The notes under the pieces are model-generated. The model had not been told where the DNA came from, made no database searches, and saw nothing but the letters and a program-made list of their open reading frames with translations. This document shows, piece after piece, positions 24,018 to 36,039 of a stretch of DNA of 64,000 nt. Position 1 is the stretch's first letter, and each line of letters begins with the position of its first letter. A program made the translations under genes and the position numbers. Source of the DNA: Straminergon stramineum (taxonomy: Eukaryota; Streptophyta; Bryopsida; Hypnales; Calliergonaceae); assembly GCA_963920665.1 (NCBI GenBank), contig OY987264.1:21122906-21186905 (forward strand), written 5' to 3'.

Positions 24018-27000
24018 TTGAGGGCGCCAGAGTTCAAGGAATTATTCAGTCGCGACTTTGGAGGACGTCTCGATCCAGTTCTTGTCATCAAGGGTAATCA
24101 GATACTAGATGATTGATTTATATACCATCTGAGAGATTCCACTTCGAGGGTTCCATGAGATGATTATCTTGGACGTACTCTCCGAGACTCCTTTCCATGG
24201 AGAGCAAGGAATCCTGATAACGGAATGCGAATTGAATCCATTTTAAACTCTGCAAACTGGCGCCACGAGTAGCACTTGCTATCTGCGTGAGTATGCGTGT
24301 TGCAGGCTGTTTCTTCATACACGCTGATCAAGGTAAATTCCAGTAGATGATTACCAGATCTTAGCTAGGCTCTTCAATTCTAGCAGGTGATTGAAGGTAT
24401 AAGACATTTGTAGCGATTGGAGGTCTAGGAAATTAGTAGTGACTGAAGTTATACGAATTAAGTAGTGATTGAACACAAATTCTTTCCAGGGTTTGCTGGT
24501 AGGTTGGTGAGGAATACATTGCATAGCAAGCCTGGCAGTTGCACACTTGGGACCCATTTCGGGTTTCCGAACTAGTTGAAGAAAAGGTTATTAAGTCATA
24601 CAGTAGTCCGTAGATCTGTAAATGGATGCTGGGGCTGCTCCATTGGTGCAATTCATTACTTCATTGTACAATATTCAATTCTTTTGACGGCCGACTACTA
24701 TTCTGTTAGTAGCATGCAGCCGTTCGGCGTTTCTAAATCTCGGCTGATCCATGAGGACTAGCATGTTTATTGAAAGTCTGAACTGGGGGATTTCTGTAAC
24801 ATCAATTGTGGGTGTAACCACCTGACTGTGAACTGTCCATGTTTTGAAATACAAAAAATTGGTCAAGGGTGCAAATAAAGTAAGAAGAAAAAGTGCAAAC
24901 AAAGCTGACAGAGCTATTTGAAACATGTTGATTGACTTGGTCGTTTCTGCTGGCCGTTTGTTCTTCAAATCTGAGGACCGCCTAAATTCGATGCGGATGT
25001 GGTGTAACTGTTTATAACTGTCCATAACGACCTCCGCCAATGCCCCTACCACTAGAATCGTATGCCCCTCTCAATCTTCTGTTCCGCTTCCAGAACGTGT
25101 GACTGTCTGTTCTAACAGAATTCTCCTTAAAATTCTTCCGACAGTGTAATTCTGCACAGACCAGCCGACTTTGGGTGAGTATAAAAAGAAAACCGAGAAA
25201 CCAGGTCAGAGCTGCCTCGCGGCTTCAGTTCTTCCAAACTTCAAAGTTCGGCAAGTTTGGCGTGCTGAGGAACCAGAGGAGGAAATCCAGCGTAGAGCAT
25301 ATTTCAGAACGTGGCTTCCTCCAAGAGGACCAAGACCCCGGTCTTCGAAGACCTCCATCGACTTCAAGGGGTTCTTTGACTGAAGACTCTCATCAAGCAT
25401 AAATTCCTGCAGACCGTATATACAGTAACTGTTTTACAAAAGGATACTGTAGGTGTTTAAATCATTGACCTTACGGTTTTGAAATCATACTAGTGTCCTC
25501 ATTCCTCAACCTCTCTTTTTCCATTTTTCATTGTTTCTGTCTTCCCAAACATTTGCTTGACGCTACTAATTTGGTGACTCCTATCCAGTTGTTGGTGATT
25601 CTATTCTACTTATACGAAATAGTGAAATTAAGTTGCCTTACCTCAAGAAAGTTACTTTACATGTCATCAAAGTCAACAAAAAATTTCTACATATATTTCT
25701 ATTTCTACACATAAAGGTTCATGAGTCCCAATTACAATAAAATCTAATTCAAAAGTGGTACATTCTTGTAGAGTAATAGTAAATATTCATATAGTGTCAA
25801 ATGTCAAGAAACTAGCATGGGGCAACCTAATTTCACTATTTAGTGTAGTTTTTTTGGAATTTTGCTCTATAGCCACATTATCCATCTTAAAATTGTGTGG
25901 GGTTTAGGTAGACCAAAAAAATGTTGATCTTTGGCAATATTTAGGTCAATAAAAGAGTAGTTTAGTCTTCTCTATATAGGAATTTATGGCATTTCATACC
26001 TTATAAGATATGTGCACCTATTATAGTGTCTATATTAAACATAATCTAATTTTATTAGGTCGCATAGGTATTTGAATTTTGAAAGAGTATTCTAACACAT
26101 AATAGCATGAAATATTTGACTTAGACACTTGTGAATACCATCTATAAATATTGAAAGTACTCTCTTGGGGTATACTAAAAATCAACAATAGTGTGTCATA
26201 GACTTCTATGTTTTGATTGTGTACATCTTTTGTATCAAAATTTAGATTTAAACTGAAAGGATGAAGGGTTTTTTTTAAAATGTTTAGAAAATACCAACTT
26301 TTGATATATTGGCCAAAATTGAAAATTAAAAGTTTCAAATTGATTTAAAAACTTTCCAACCATACAAAAGTATATTATACTATTCTATGAATATATAGAG
26401 AATTTTTAGCCCATTTGATTGCATGGATTGAAAGATTACAGTGTATGAAGTGAGAAAAAAATAACACTTTTCATTCCTTCAAAACAAGGGCAATAGAGTT
26501 TGAGGCTTTGAGCCCTACTGGATTAAAAAAATTTAACTATACATGAATGAGGATTTATACCATTCATTAGTATATCTTTTGAGATACACTCATGAAAAAT
26601 TCAAAAGCAAATAAGGTTTCTACCTTAATTGAAATCACCCTACAATACAAGGAGGTTAGATAATTTGGCAATTCACTAGCCATTTTTTGATGATTTCTCG
26701 TGCACCATGGAGTTTGATTTTTTGGAATCCTAAAGGTGAAAATGTTGAAAACATAGAGCCAAAAATTTAGTATATGTTGAAAAATTTTCAAAATCTTTGA
26801 CTTTGAAAGATTGCAAGATTACAAGGCTTGAAGTTAGAAGAAAGTTTTTTCTTTTTGAAATTGCCTTGATATAGCTAATAAAGTTTGGTTCCTCTCAGAA
26901 TGTGATTTGAAAACTGAAAATTTGTTCTTTATTGGAAAATTTTATGCCACATTAGATTAGTTACATGCATGTCAAATTGCTAAAGTCGATGAGGGGTTTA
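24018..27000. other. ERF 3' flank and AT-rich spacer
   Basis: No supported gene. A TATA-like TATAAAAAG at about 25180 precedes a GC-richer ORF pair (25171-25402) with no recognisable motifs. After 25480 the sequence is AT-rich desert. Confidence 0.5.
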
Positions 27001-27612
27001 ACAAAGGATGCTTGAAAGATGCTTGAGCTATTCCAACTGCCGGAAATTTTCGGGCAACATATCTTTTCACTCGGACATCCGATCGAAATTTTCTTTTCTT
27101 CTTCCTAGAATTCAACAAAGGTAGTTAATGTACGCACTTTGAGCAAGTTTTTTAGAAAAATCCGTTCAAAGTTGACTTCATAGAATCGTAGGAACCTACC
27201 CCAACATTCAACAGACAATGAATATCCTTTCAAGGATTAAGTGACTCTTTTCGGTCCAAATGTAGGTGTCATCCTGGACAATGTACTGTACTGTAGATTA
27301 TGAGTGCACATACTGCTTCCTATAGAACGCCAAGTTTGCACTGGACGGCCATCGGATAAGGTAAAACCAAACATTTCAACGACGTACCCCGCTAGTAACT
27401 GCGACACATGTACGAGTCTCCGTCATACGAATGCTGAAATCTCGCCGGTACTCTCGTAGATATTCTGTGTTGCATCGGGATCACTGCCCGAATTAGGTAC
27501 TCCGACCTCACTGTAACAGTCACAGTGATATATATGCGACCATCCATCCATCATTGAATTACACACGCACACACACACTTACTCACCCAGCTAGCTATTC
27601 CGACAATGAAAA

Positions 27613-27739
27613 CAGTGCTTCCCAATCTTTCCGCATGTTAATTTGAACTACCAGCACACATAAACAGGTGACCAAGCAGTGTTTCCGAATCATTCACACG
27701 TTAATTACAACTACCAACACACACACAAATCAACAGATG
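27613..27739. repeat. Diverged tandem duplication, unit about 65 bp
   Basis: CAGTGCTTCCCAATC...GTTAATTTGAACTACCA followed directly by CAGTGTTTCCGAATC...GTTAATTACAACTACCA. Each unit ends in CA-rich sequence then CAGGTGAC or CAGATGAC. Confidence 0.75.
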
Positions 27740-28248
27740 ACTAATTGTACGACTTTCTTATGCTGAGAGTGCCATGGATATATTGCCACCAGTACTACTG
27801 CACCGACTTGTCTAGATTGCGGCGATCCTATCAAAGTCCTAGCTCTAACGTCAAAGAGCTAGCTAGCTTCAACATGCACCACGATTAGCTTATTAAACTA
27901 GCAGATCCTTCTCAGCATGCTAATGAAATTGAGAAAACGGCAGGAAGTTAACTTGGAGTACCAGCCAGAGTCCTGGCCTAACTAAGTAGCTCCGACCACT
28001 ACTACAAGCAATCCCTTGCAGTACTGTGATCGATCTATCGAGTCAACATGGCCGGTAGTTTGCGCTGTAACTCACAGTACATAGTGCACTGCATTAGCTC
28101 CAATCTCAAGTCACTTACAGTTGCACATGGACCCCTCGGGAATCAGCCGGAAGGTACTGGTTGGATCCCTCTCGCAGGCGCGGGTCGGGGCTCAGTCAGC
28201 AACGGAAGTAGGGCGAAGGAACGGAGAGCATTCCTGGAGAGGTTCGGA

Positions 28249-28270
28249 TGACGTCAGCAGAATGACGTCA
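28249..28270. promoter_or_regulatory. Paired TGACGTCA bZIP-type sites
   Basis: Two perfect TGACGTCA palindromes at 28249-28256 and 28263-28270, 14 bp start to start. TGACG pairs of similar spacing are the as-1 type target of TGA bZIP factors. No gene directly downstream is identified, so function is inferred from motif only. Confidence 0.4.
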
Positions 28271-28911
28271 CTCGTGGACCACCGAGCCCAGAGCAACCAA
28301 ATTAGTGGACTGAATTTCCTGATTTTTCCTATTGGTGAAGGGGGAATTAGTGTCTCCTAGGAAATTAGTATCATCACAAAAAAAAAATTGTAGTGATTGG
28401 TTCAATACAATTATATTTCAATTTGCACTAATTTTGAAATAGTGTGACTTTGGTAAATTAGTGTCATATTGAGTGTCACACACACTACTTGGACAAAGTC
28501 ATGTAGGGTATTGTGCAATACATCTTTCATCTTTCGTGCAAGTTAACGTGCATTAATGAGAAATAATGGCCCTCCAAGTTAATGTGCATCCAAATGTGGC
28601 AATAAAATCCTACTTTAAAAAATAATTTTAAATGATTTAAATGGTGATTTCATCCATTCAAATTTGGAGAGTATTTTTTCAAGTATTCAAATTTTTCCCC
28701 TAAATACCATTGAATAATATATTACTACAAATAATATCCCTAGACTATATGAACAAATTAACATCTACTTGCCCAAATAACCAAGAGCTATAATCAATTA
28801 TTCAAAAACTTTCAAAGGTTCTAATGAGACATACCAAAAATGTTCATTTTTGTCGCATTCCTCTTTCCCGTTGAAATTAAATCAATCAAGCTCACTAGAT
28901 GTTAACCCCTT

Positions 28912-29836
28912 AAGTTCCTTGACTGTGTTTTCACTAAATACGCTCCAAAACTGCCATTTCTAGTATAAGCACCGAATTTTTGGAAAAAAACTTATTTTGA
29001 CACATGCAACTATAGGATCTTGGAATATGCTGACTTGAGAACATGTGGTATAAATTTCAGAAATTTCCATTGCGTGGATTGCAAGATATAAGCATTCAAA
29101 TTCACTAAAATCATTTTGTGGGCCCTTCGAAAAGCATGGATGTTGTACTTCACAAGCTCACTTTTCTATGAAAAAATGTCCAAATTAGTGGTGCTTCTTT
29201 GGTTTCTTTTTCCTAGACAAGTTATACACATTCTTAAAAATTTCACATCATTAGGAATGGTACAACATATAGAAAAAAACAAAAAGTAGAAGGAAGTAGA
29301 GTACGATTCCAAGTACAAGATTGTCAAAAATTTATTTTTGAAATTAAAAAATGTCAATCCCAATGGTTGAAATGTTATAATAAACTATCTATATCCTAGG
29401 ATTTTATTTTTTTCAAAAAATATTGAAAATTGAGTAAGATAAAGGACTTCAAAGTTTATTTTAGAGTAGAGAATCCATAACTTCTTGTAAACTAAAACTT
29501 TTCATAACTTTTGACTCATTAATCAAAATGGAATGATTCAAATCTTTCCATGTATATATAACTCTAGATAACCAATTTCAAATTTTTGTTTATGAAAAAA
29601 GTGATTTTTTCTAATTTGCCCAGATTGCCAGCCTGGGGAAAAAAGTAACATATTAGGCCATAAGTTTTGACTCATATATTCAAATGTCATGAAATTTAGT
29701 GCATATGAAAGAAAGATATTCCTCATCCCTTCCTTCTATTATAATTTCAGCCTAATATATGCAAATCTCTAATCAAACGTACCTGCCCAAAATGTCTATG
29801 TTGCCAAAAAACACATGTTGGTCCTTTAGGGGTTAA
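28912..29836. mobile_element. TIR element of the TTAACCCC family (about 925 bp)
   Basis: Starts TTAACCCCTTAAGTTCC and ends with the inverted counterpart GGTCCTTTAGGGGTTAA (13 or more of 17 positions match). No ORF for a transposase. Related sequence: the left end matches 51250 onwards (GTTCCTTTAG, TTTTTACTAAA, CATTTCTACTATAAG, TAGGATCTTG), the inverted right end matches 46588 onwards, and a right end is seen near 60338. If TTAA is the target duplication, the element body begins CCCC and ends GGGG. Confidence 0.65.
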
Positions 29837-30033
29837 GTCATAAAATAAATCATTTTATTATATAAAAAGAAATTAATCATATTTTCAGTGATTAATATTT
29901 AGTAAAATAAACAATGTTTTGAATGTTAGTGGAAAGGAGTAACTATTATTTAGCTTTCAAAGGAGACTTTCTATTTTGAGTTAGCTTGGACAACTTCAGT
30001 TGGCGATTAACTTAATTGTTAGAAGTACAAGGT

Positions 30034-30057
30034 GGGGGCAGGGTGGGGGCTTGGGGG
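30034..30057 (+). other. Potential G-quadruplex motif
   Basis: Four G-runs separated by very short loops: GGGGG-CA-GGG-T-GGGGG-CTT-GGGGG. A C-rich tract lies about 125 bp downstream. Confidence 0.7.
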
Positions 30058-31511
30058 AGAGGCACGTGGAGGTCCATGGTAGGTCAATCGGTGTAGATGT
30101 GGCTGCCATGCTTGTCTTAGCTTCAAGCAGGACGATGCCGTGCTTGCAATTATTTTTGGATCACACTAAAATCTCCCCTTCCCCCCCCCACCCCCCAAAA
30201 GAACCCAAAGAAAAATACTTTTGCTGAAATTTTCCTTTGGTCTTACTCAAAATTCAATCCACTTTTTTTTTTTTTAATAATTTTTAGTTTTTTGGGGAGG
30301 GTGGGGTTGGTCTTTTGTGGATAAGTTCGTTGCATGATCTAATTGGGGTTGCCATTGTGGCAAGTTTTGATACGTCACTAGAAAGGAAACTTCCCAAATG
30401 TAATTCCAAGATGGCATTTCCAATTCTCCGGGTTAACTAAGCCAGGGAGTCAGTTCTTTGTTGTAACATTAGAGGGTTTTTTTTAGAAATTATTTCTTTT
30501 GAAAGCAATCATGTTTGGCAATATTTTCTATGTTTGAGTGGATAGAATTTCAAGAAATCACCAATTTTGTTTCAGTGTAGAGTGAAATCAGCAAAACTCT
30601 AGATTAATGTACCGACATTTGCATAATTATCAAGGTACAGATATTTTATCGATAATTTTTAGATTTGTGGACGTGCATAGCTTCATCATAGACTGGCTCC
30701 TATTTAGGTTGTATGTTACACCAAGGTAACCACATTTAATAATATTTAAGCCTGGTGTCTATTTTTTTTAAAATGTCTTAAGTTAATGTTAAATCTTGTG
30801 AAAAATTGAAATAAGATTTTAGATTTTCTTAGGATGTGATTTTTGGATACTGTATGAAAATACTATGAATCTTCAAAGTGATGAATACGAGAGAATCCAA
30901 CATTGACCACCTAGGTTCTCATATTCAAAGGGTACTAGTTTTGGGCAAGAATCTTTACGGCTCAATTTTCCAATAGGGACAATTACTGTATGTGAAGGTC
31001 TGATTTAGCACAGGAAATGCTGAAATTGAATTTCCATGACAGATTCTCAGGGGTCCATGTCAACTCAATCCATTTGCAAGATGACATGTGGCACTTTTTG
31101 ACACAAATGACATAATTTCTACCGAATTGGACCTTCCTGTAGGGTAGGTGTGAGAACCTTGCTTTGCAAAAGCGAAAAAAATAAAATTACTGGGTGAGAG
31201 TCTGCCTACAAATGGATTATCCATCTGGTTGAACGATCAAACACCCATTCCCAATTCCCTGAAGCAACAGGAATTGAATTGAAGACAACAATACAAATAA
31301 CAAAATCAAGCAGTAAGGTCATTCAAACAAAGAGTTTAATAAATGAATCACTCACCTTCAAAACCAAATCAACATAACATTCTTGAAGATTGCCTTTAAA
31401 AGGTAACACCTTTACAAAAGCAACAATAGGAAAAAGCCACGTTCTTTTTGTACACAATCTTGAACTCATCTCCAAAGGGAGGAATCAAAAGTTACACACT
31501 GAGCGCCGCCA

Positions 31512-31613
31512 AGCAGGGCACTCAAGAGTTTGACATTCTGGATACAAAGTATGCCCTGCTGTCAATATCAATCTTTTGAGTGCCATGCGTGCTCTGCATC
31601 CAGAATGTCAAAC
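31512..31613. repeat. Overlapping inverted repeats
   Basis: Two pairs of arms: AGCAGGGCA at 31512-31520 with TGCCCTGCT at 31552-31560, and GTTTGACATTCTGGAT at 31528-31543 with ATCCAGAATGTCAAAC at 31598-31613 (16 of 16). A related direct repeat, AATGTCAGACTTTTGAGTG, follows near 31636. Confidence 0.85.
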
Positions 31614-32068
31614 TTTAGAACGCTTTCTCCAGTGAATGTCAGACTTTTGAGTGTTGGTTTTGGGTTGCCATCTCCAATGGAGAAAGGTAGCTTCTCAAAA
31701 CTGCCACCTGAAGGATCCCAACATGCAACATGGTGGTACTGAAAAAGACGCCAATGATGATTCCCCTTAATATATAAAGATAGAAAAAATTAATGATTGT
31801 CTATTTGAAGAGATGTGCCATGAAAGAATAAGAGGATATCCTTTCGGTAATATACATGTTTCTTGAAAAGATGCTCTACAACAGAATCATAAAAACTCGG
31901 TCTGGATTTTCGTACCATAACGTTGACGTATAGGTACATTCGTCTGTTTTTCCACTTCCTGCTGCTTTAAGTCCTTTATCGAGATTCTCTAGTTAGTGGT
32001 GTAAGAGTGGACAAATACACTGAACCCATCCACTGGCAATTTTTTATGCCTGTATAATACATACGAAG

Positions 32069-33141
32069 TTAAGCAGCGTCTGCTATGTTGCCGGGTATCC
32101 CTTCAACCAACCTTTTCTTTGGATCAGGTTCTGTTAAGAGCATTAAAGATCTGCACATCTTGAGAAGAGGATTCCACAAATGGGCCAGTGGAGTATCGGA
32201 TGATGCCTCCGAAGTTTTTATCTGAACTCTCCGAGCTCTAGTTTCTGCTTCTTTCTCTGCCTTCTCTCGAATCCGGTTACGAGGCCTCCTAGAAGATCTG
32301 TGTCCTCTTGGAATTGATTTCACACGCTTGTTTGAATCCTGCAAACTGTTCCGTACATGGCTACGAGAATCTAAATCCACCATGGCTACACCGACCCTTC
32401 TCAAGTAAGAGCCTTGCAATGATCCATCAACAGCTTGCCCTTCCTTTACCCTAGAATCTGCGTCATCTGACATACCGGACCCTCAGGTCAGTCTCAACAC
32501 TTGTGTCTTGTCACAAATAGTTTTATTTTGAATTTCAAACCGCACGAAATGTCATTTTGGAAATTTTGGAAAGACTACTGATTCTGGAGTTTCAAAGTTA
32601 ACAACCAGCTCCAATCGTTGACATAAAAAATTCTTTGTTTTTTGGATATTGGTCTACAAATGTATAAGAATTGGGCATAGTTCAAATTTTGTTTAATAAA
32701 ATTACGAACCTGATAGGCACGTAGGGCATCACCTGCTTGAGAAGTCGCCGTTGGGTTGCTGAAAGGGGCACTTGTTCTGGCGTAGAATCTGTGTCTATAT
32801 CGCCATCCAGCTTGGCCAAGACCAATTAAACCCACTGGCGACGCGTCATCAGAGTCCCTGTGGTCAGAGGAGTGCTGCGCGGCCTCCTCCTGACTGGACT
32901 TGATTAGAGAAGCTTCCCTTTGAGCCTCAAGGAGCCAGACTGGATTTGAAAGAGGGTTGTATAGAAACTGGGATTGAATCTTGCAGCGTCGACTAGTAGA
33001 AATTTTGGTGGACGAGCGTGCAGAATTGCGATGAACATGTACGTTGTCCGGTATGACAGGGCGGGCTTTTATCTCCTGCCTTATGATTAGCAAGGTGACT
33101 GTCCGTCCAATCATGAATCCTCTGAGTCCTACAATTGGCAT
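32069..33141 (-). CDS. Unidentified protein, two-exon model
   Basis: I do not recognise this family. Exon A runs 33141-32733 from an ATG, exon B 32466-32069 to TAA; the junction uses GTGATG and TATGTCAG in phase 1, giving 268 aa. An alternative donor (CAG|GTTCGT at 32710/32709) would need another acceptor. Exon A begins MPIVGLRGFMIGRTVTLL, which could be a short organelle-type or hydrophobic N-terminus, and later has FLYNPLSNPVWLLEAQREA, a Ser/Asp-rich segment and GLIGLGQAGWRYRHRFYA. Exon B is basic in the middle (RSSRRPRNRIREKAEKEAE, probably helical) and ends DPKKRLVEGIPGNIADAA. The ATG may not be the true start: upstream exons could lie before 33180, because a minus-strand T/G-rich leader-like region lies at 34740-35500. 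The sequence looks coding (long frames, low repeat content), but the function is unknown. Confidence 0.45.
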
Positions 33142-34620
33142 CACTCCAACCCTGCCACACAAAAACGTGTCTAGAATTTAGTGCCTTCACCTACCACATC
33201 TGGTTTCACATGACTATATTGACCAGACTACGCCCAGACATCTTTGATAGTAACTTCTGTAATATCACATCCTCTGTTAGTGCTTCCATTATCGTAACAT
33301 CTGATCTAAGTATTGTCAGAATCCATTATGGTCCACTGATTCTGGTGACATGCCATATTTCACATCAAGAATTCGAGACTGAAAAAGTGACATTTTGCAT
33401 AGCCTAGGAGGAAGACCACCAACCAACTTTGTCATTTGAAAGTATTCTAAACTAATTCCCATCCAAGTCTCGAGGAAAAGGAACCAAACATTCTGTACGG
33501 GAAGCCTTAGCTTTCCTGAAGTTGATGTTTTGTATATGGTACTTCTCGCAGACACAAGCAGACACTTGTCAAAAGAAGAAACAAAAATATTGTAACATCA
33601 ATGTGCTTTGTATTTAGTACTCAGTAAAGTTGGTAGTTCTACTTGATTGATCTTCTGTTGACGGAACGTAAATTATACCTTAGAAAGCCACGTCCTGAAA
33701 ATTAAAAAAAAAAGTAGAAATCATGGGTTGTCTGCACCAACGTACTGCTACCAAGGATCCGGAACAAGAAGCCCAATAAGGTGAGAACATCCATAACCAT
33801 CCTTGTACCCATTCATGTACCCTAGACTTCCACTAATAAAATGTCTCCCTAGACTTCCAATAAAATATACTCTGTACTTCTAAAGTGTCATTAAACTATC
33901 CCTTTACTTAACAATGATTTGTTTGATTGTTGATTTTGTTAGAGTTTGGTTTCAAGTCCATCTATATGACAATTTTAGTGGTCTAGTGAGTTGTCACTTT
34001 GAAAATTCATAAAAAATACATGTCATATTCAAAAAATCTATTCTTTTGAAAATTCATGATTTTCAATTGCTAATACTAAAAAAATATTATTTTTACAATA
34101 AGGTGCCTTCAACTATGCTGAATTGCTTATATTGGGTACTTCTATCATATTACTTTTTTCCCTCGAGACCCAATCCTTTGAAGCCATAAAGACCTTCAAT
34201 TTTGACTTCAAGATGCTCTTTGAGGACCTTCAAATCTAACCTCATAAATCACAAACCTTACATTAGGTGCCTCTACCTCACAACAAACATGCAATAGAGA
34301 GTGGAACCAAGTGTGCCATTATAGTAGGATCACTTTAAATTGAGGGAATTTCTTTAACAAGTTATTGATTATAGGAAAGCTCTCATTTTTTAATCACATA
34401 TAGACAAGTTTGCAATAAAATTGTGGGAAATCCAAGAACAATATTTGATAATGATATACAAAAGTAATAAGAGGTCAAAGTTGAATTGGTAGATTTTCTA
34501 AAAACCGTGCCCTATTTTCAATGTTCATACCTTGAAGAGTATAAAAAACATCTAGTTTTCTTTATTTTTTCTAGGGCTTGCTTTTGGAAACATGCTTACA
34601 TATGGGTGATCCTACCTTAG
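33142..34620. other. Intergenic or intronic sequence upstream of the 32-33 kb gene
   Basis: AT-rich, no ORF with family features. It might be an intron of the minus-strand gene if its leader starts near 35500, but no splice evidence links them. Confidence 0.4.
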
Positions 34621-34699
34621 AGAGGGTTGGGTGCACTAACTCTTGTCTCCAAAGCATGAGAATTAAAAGCAAGAGAATTCAATAAGGAGCTGATTAGGT

Positions 34700-36039
34700 T
34701 AGGCACTAACCCTTCACAAAACAAACAGGGCGCATTGGAAGCAGCATGCCAAGTGGAGTGCAGATTGAGAAGCCCGGATCCTCTGCATCGTGGACACTTG
34801 GCTCGCTCGTCGTTTCTTTTCCGAAGAATTTCTCTCACATCTTGCAGGAACACACCAGTTCTTCTAATCTGCAAGGAAACGAGAACATCCTTCCTCCATC
34901 AATACACCATTCACCAAGAAACCCGGATTTCCAGCTTTCAGCAGCCTTTCAATCAGATCATCACCCAAAACCCTACATCAGTGCAGCACATCACAAAACA
35001 GAACTTGCAATAATAAACTAACAATACAAAATCACAGAATTCAAGCCATGAGCGCTAGCAACCCCTCATCTAAGCAATAAATCACAGACGTGGCCACCAC
35101 ACGAATCAAACATATCTTGAAACCTCTAAAGGATTTTGCAGGAATCGGAAAGAAATTGGCGCTGGAGATCAATCCTCTCACCACATCCCCCATAGTGATA
35201 CGGCTAAAGAGAACAACAAGAGGTCCGCCTACGTCCCCACCAATTCACATCGCTCCATCTTCCTCACGCATCACAATGTGAAGCAGTAGTAAGCCTTCAA
35301 AATCACAAAGACCAAAACGCCAAGAAACTCTTGTAAACCCTAGAAAAACTCGTGCCAAAATCCCTCACTCACACAAAATCCATGTGCAAAACACGACCGG
35401 CTCTCGAAAGATCAACGCTGGACCTAACGCCGACGTCGCAAATCCAAGCTTCAAGCAACAGCAACCGAAAGCCACATGGAAAGCCCACGTTGAAGGATTC
35501 AGTCCATCACGGGATGTGCATGTTGCACGTGATGCTCATTCTCGGCAAACTGATTCTACTGGAGTCTGATTGTGCATTTCCCGAGGTTACAGTAGCAACG
35601 CAGGATTTGGGGGCCATTGGAGGCCTCATGGCCATGGCCATCGACGTAGTTGGTTCACTTGGCTGTGGCTATGGCGATTCTGGTGGTGGCCTCATTCATC
35701 CGGTTGTCATCCGGTTGTCACCATCGAAGACTGTGTCAGTCACTGCCTCTCTCGCTCTCCGTCACATCGGCTTCGGTGCCAGTGCAGAGTGGCTCTTGTC
35801 CCCGACAATGGTGGCCACCATGCTCGGGTGGCCGCATTCTCCTTTCGCAATCTCACGTGGTTTTGGGACCGGAGTCACGCCGGAGCTTGCGTCACTCCTG
35901 TTGCTTCTGTTTCGTGGCTATGTCGTCGTCGTGCTGCAAACGGAGACTGTCGGATTGATCTTCTAAGCTCGCTCTTAAGGTTTTGGCACATGTTTGCATT
36001 TGGTGTCACTTCCTTCTTCTTCGGAGCTTTGGGGTAGTT
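34700..36039. promoter_or_regulatory. Probable bidirectional promoter and leader region
   Basis: The plus strand is A/C-rich from 34740 to about 35500 and T/G/C-rich from about 35570 to 36039. This switch is what two divergent leaders would look like: one minus-strand (towards 33 kb) and one plus-strand (macro gene). AAACCCTAG, a telo-box-like motif, sits near 35334. Long overlapping ORFs (for example 204 codons at 35352-35966) are open in several frames at once and match nothing I know. Confidence 0.4.

Larger units (their letters stand above)
27000..28380. other. GC-richer non-coding block with regulatory-looking motifs
   Basis: A 1.4-kb island of moderate GC between AT-rich deserts. It contains a local duplication (27613-27739) and a pair of TGACGTCA palindromes (28249-28270). 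The ORFs across 28048-28360 are short and unrecognised. It may be a detached promoter, a non-coding transcript or a decayed gene. Confidence 0.35.
29837..32040. other. Intergenic spacer with G-rich and inverted-repeat segments
   Basis: AT-rich with no gene. Contains a G-quadruplex-type motif at 30034-30057, a C-rich run near 30180-30196, and the inverted-repeat cluster at 31512-31613. Confidence 0.5.

Noticed and set aside
23161..24021. 286-codon ORF in another frame over the ERF second exon
   Set aside because: Arg/Ser/Thr-rich shadow frame caused by the GC-rich, Ser/Pro/Gln-rich ERF coding sequence; the AP2 frame has clear family motifs.
35352..36037. 204- and 155-codon overlapping ORFs before the macro gene
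   Set aside because: Several frames are open at once and the peptides are low complexity; treated as leader and promoter.
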